A stretch of DNA of 7,057 nt, taken from NCBI GenBank assembly GCA_002319875.1, contig DCFS01000108.1, forward strand, positions 2,009-9,065, given 5' to 3'. The notes under the pieces were generated by a model. The model had not been told where the DNA came from. It did not search any database and saw only the letters and a list, made by a program, of their open reading frames with translations. Positions 6,263 through 7,057 of this stretch are shown here, one piece after another. Each line of letters begins with the position of its first letter. Position 1 is the first letter of the stretch. The stretch comes from Treponema sp. UBA1798. GTDB lineage: Bacteria; Spirochaetota; Spirochaetia; Treponematales; Treponemataceae. Both the position numbers and the translations under genes were made by a program.

Positions 6263-6782
6263 GAGTGTCTTCCCTGCTAATAGTTATAATAAAAGAAAGT
6301 ACAAGAATAGTTCCGCAGATAATAACCGACATATCAGCTATATTAAAAGTCGGCCATCTGTCCAATCCGAATATACCATAAAATTTTATATCAATGAAAT
6401 CAATAACTCCTTCAGGACGGAATATTCTGTCTGAAAGGTTACCGAAACCGCCTCCGATAATACCGCATATACACCACCGCTGAAGCGTGGTAAAGGTCTG
6501 ATTACGAAAATAAATAACCAGTACTATTATCAATACTGCCAGCGGAGCAGCGGAAAAAAGTAAACTGCGTATCGTTACCGGAAGAGTATCTCCTACGCTG
6601 AATGCAATTCCCGAGTTATTTACATGGATAATACGCAGAAAGTTGCCGAAAAACGAAGCACCAATCGAAAACGGCGGTATGAATTTTACAATGAAATATT
6701 TTGTAATCTGATCTAGTGCCAAAAGAACAACCGTGAGGCTGAGTGGAATCATTTTATCTGATATTTTTTTTGTTACAGGCAT
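6255..6782 (-). CDS. lspA: lipoprotein signal peptidase (signal peptidase II)
   Basis: The 175-residue protein matches LspA, the inner-membrane aspartic peptidase that removes signal peptides from diacylglyceryl-modified prolipoproteins. It has four hydrophobic segments (about 12-31, 70-92, 103-116, 148-168). The conserved blocks are all present: LDQITKYFI (23-31, Asp24), NNSGIAFS (55-62), GGGFGNLSDRI (110-120, catalytic Asp118) and PTFNIADM (144-151, catalytic Asp150). It should be active. The start is uncertain. ATG 6782 puts the first conserved Asp at 24, as in E. coli (23). ATG 6752 (codon 11) would put it at 14, as in B. subtilis. Neither has a clear Shine-Dalgarno. The promoter just upstream would leave only about 3 nt before ATG 6782, which favours either near-leaderless translation or the codon-11 start. 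A small membrane protein gene overlaps its 3' end. Confidence 0.95.
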   Translation of the reverse strand: MPVTKKISDKMIPLSLTVVLLALDQITKYFIVKFIPPFSIGASFFGNFLRIIHVNNSGIAFSVGDTLPVTIRSLLFSAAPLAVLIIVLVIYFRNQTFTTLQRWCICGIIGGGFGNLSDRIFRPEGVIDFIDIKFYGIFGLDRWPTFNIADMSVIICGTILVLSFIITISREDTHD

Positions 6783-6791
6783 AACCAGGTT

Positions 6792-6820
6792 AGTATAGCA
6801 AGTTACCTTTATTGCGTAAA
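6792..6820 (-). promoter_or_regulatory. lspA: extended -10 promoter of lspA
   Basis: Read on the minus strand, TTTACG (6820-6815) serves as -35, then a 17-nt spacer, then TATACT (6797-6792) as -10 with TGC directly before it. The layout is the same as the promoter at 4055-4083. The predicted transcription start is near 6785, about 3 nt before ATG 6782. The promoter lies in the 57-nt gap after the Nif3-family gene, which has no clear terminator in that direction. Confidence 0.6.
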
Positions 6821-6828
6821 GTATACGC
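6814..6828. repeat. short dyad over the lspA -35 region
   Basis: GCGTA (6814-6818) and TACGC (6824-6828) form a 5-bp inverted repeat around AAGTA. The dyad overlaps the lspA -35 hexamer (6815-6820), the position of a possible operator. On the plus strand it is followed by a T-rich run, like a terminator, but no plus-strand gene precedes it. The arms are too short to rule out chance. Confidence 0.3.
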
Positions 6829-6839
6829 TTTTATATTTT

Positions 6840-7057
6840 TTAGAGGCCTGTAGGAATATCGATAAAGACTGTTTCCAGTCCCTTTTCCCTTTCCAGTTTG
6901 TTTCTAACAAGGTTTACACCGATTGTTTCTGTCTGGTAATGTCCTCCTGCTATGACGTTCATCCGGTATTCTTCTATCGGGTGATAGTTCTCATGTCCGA
7001 CTTCTCCGGTGATGTATGCATCGACCCCGGCTGCTGCAGCCTGAACTGCATCTTCTC
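6840..7057 (-). CDS. Nif3/YbgI-family dinuclear metal protein, C-terminal part
   Basis: The minus-strand frame is open from the window edge and ends at TAA 6842-6840, giving the last 71 residues of a longer protein cut at its 5' side. It shows the end of the Nif3-like family: GVDAYITGEVGHENYH (10-25 of the visible part), VIAGGHYQTETIG (34-46) and a closing TVFIDIPTGL. His39 and Glu43 in GGHYQTE match His215 and Glu219, metal ligands of E. coli YbgI. Family members are hexameric or ring-shaped proteins with a two-metal centre, often annotated as GTP cyclohydrolase I type 2 homologues. Their true function is unsettled. It lies upstream of lspA on the same strand, but lspA has its own promoter, so they may be only partly co-transcribed. 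Confidence 0.9.
   Translation of the reverse strand, partial: EDAVQAAAAGVDAYITGEVGHENYHPIEEYRMNVIAGGHYQTETIGVNLVRNKLEREKGLETVFIDIPTGL

Overview
This 7057-base window reads as an ordinary, densely packed bacterial chromosome segment of moderate G+C. No phage, insertion sequence, CRISPR array or RNA gene is visible. Gene content and the style of the unrecognised proteins suggest a spirochaete, perhaps of the Treponema group. That placement is an impression from protein character and not a proven assignment.

Left block, plus strand, 1-4051: a tight run of five genes. It holds the 3' end of the MTA/SAH nucleosidase gene (mtnN/pfs), luxS, a duplicated DUF1538 membrane protein, a protein made of two tandem PII-like domains, and the biotin-protein ligase/repressor birA. 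After luxS the gaps are 14 nt, then a 4-nt ATGA overlap, then about 4 nt, so luxS to birA are probably one transcript and mtnN may belong to it. MtnN and LuxS are consecutive enzymes of S-adenosylhomocysteine recycling, yielding homocysteine and the AI-2 precursor. The DUF1538 and PII-like pair resembles a membrane carrier with its own PII regulator, by analogy with AmtB-GlnK and SbtA-SbtB. Its substrate is unknown.

Middle block, plus strand, 4052-5926: a well-formed extended -10 promoter precedes a monocistronic gene for a 549-residue soluble protein that I do not recognise. It ends 3 nt before a long inverted repeat that probably serves as a bidirectional terminator between converging genes.

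Right block, minus strand, 5927-7057: the 3' end of a Nif3/YbgI-family gene, then lspA (signal peptidase II, prolipoprotein maturation) with its own promoter, then a small two-helix membrane protein gene that overlaps the lspA stop by 8 nt. The lspA promoter lies so close to the first ATG that the mRNA may be nearly leaderless, or translation may start at codon 11.

The most interesting spots are the DUF1538/tandem-PII pair inside a luxS operon, and a strong in-frame Shine-Dalgarno plus ATG exactly at the boundary between the two PII domains. The latter could give a second, shorter PII protein from the same gene.
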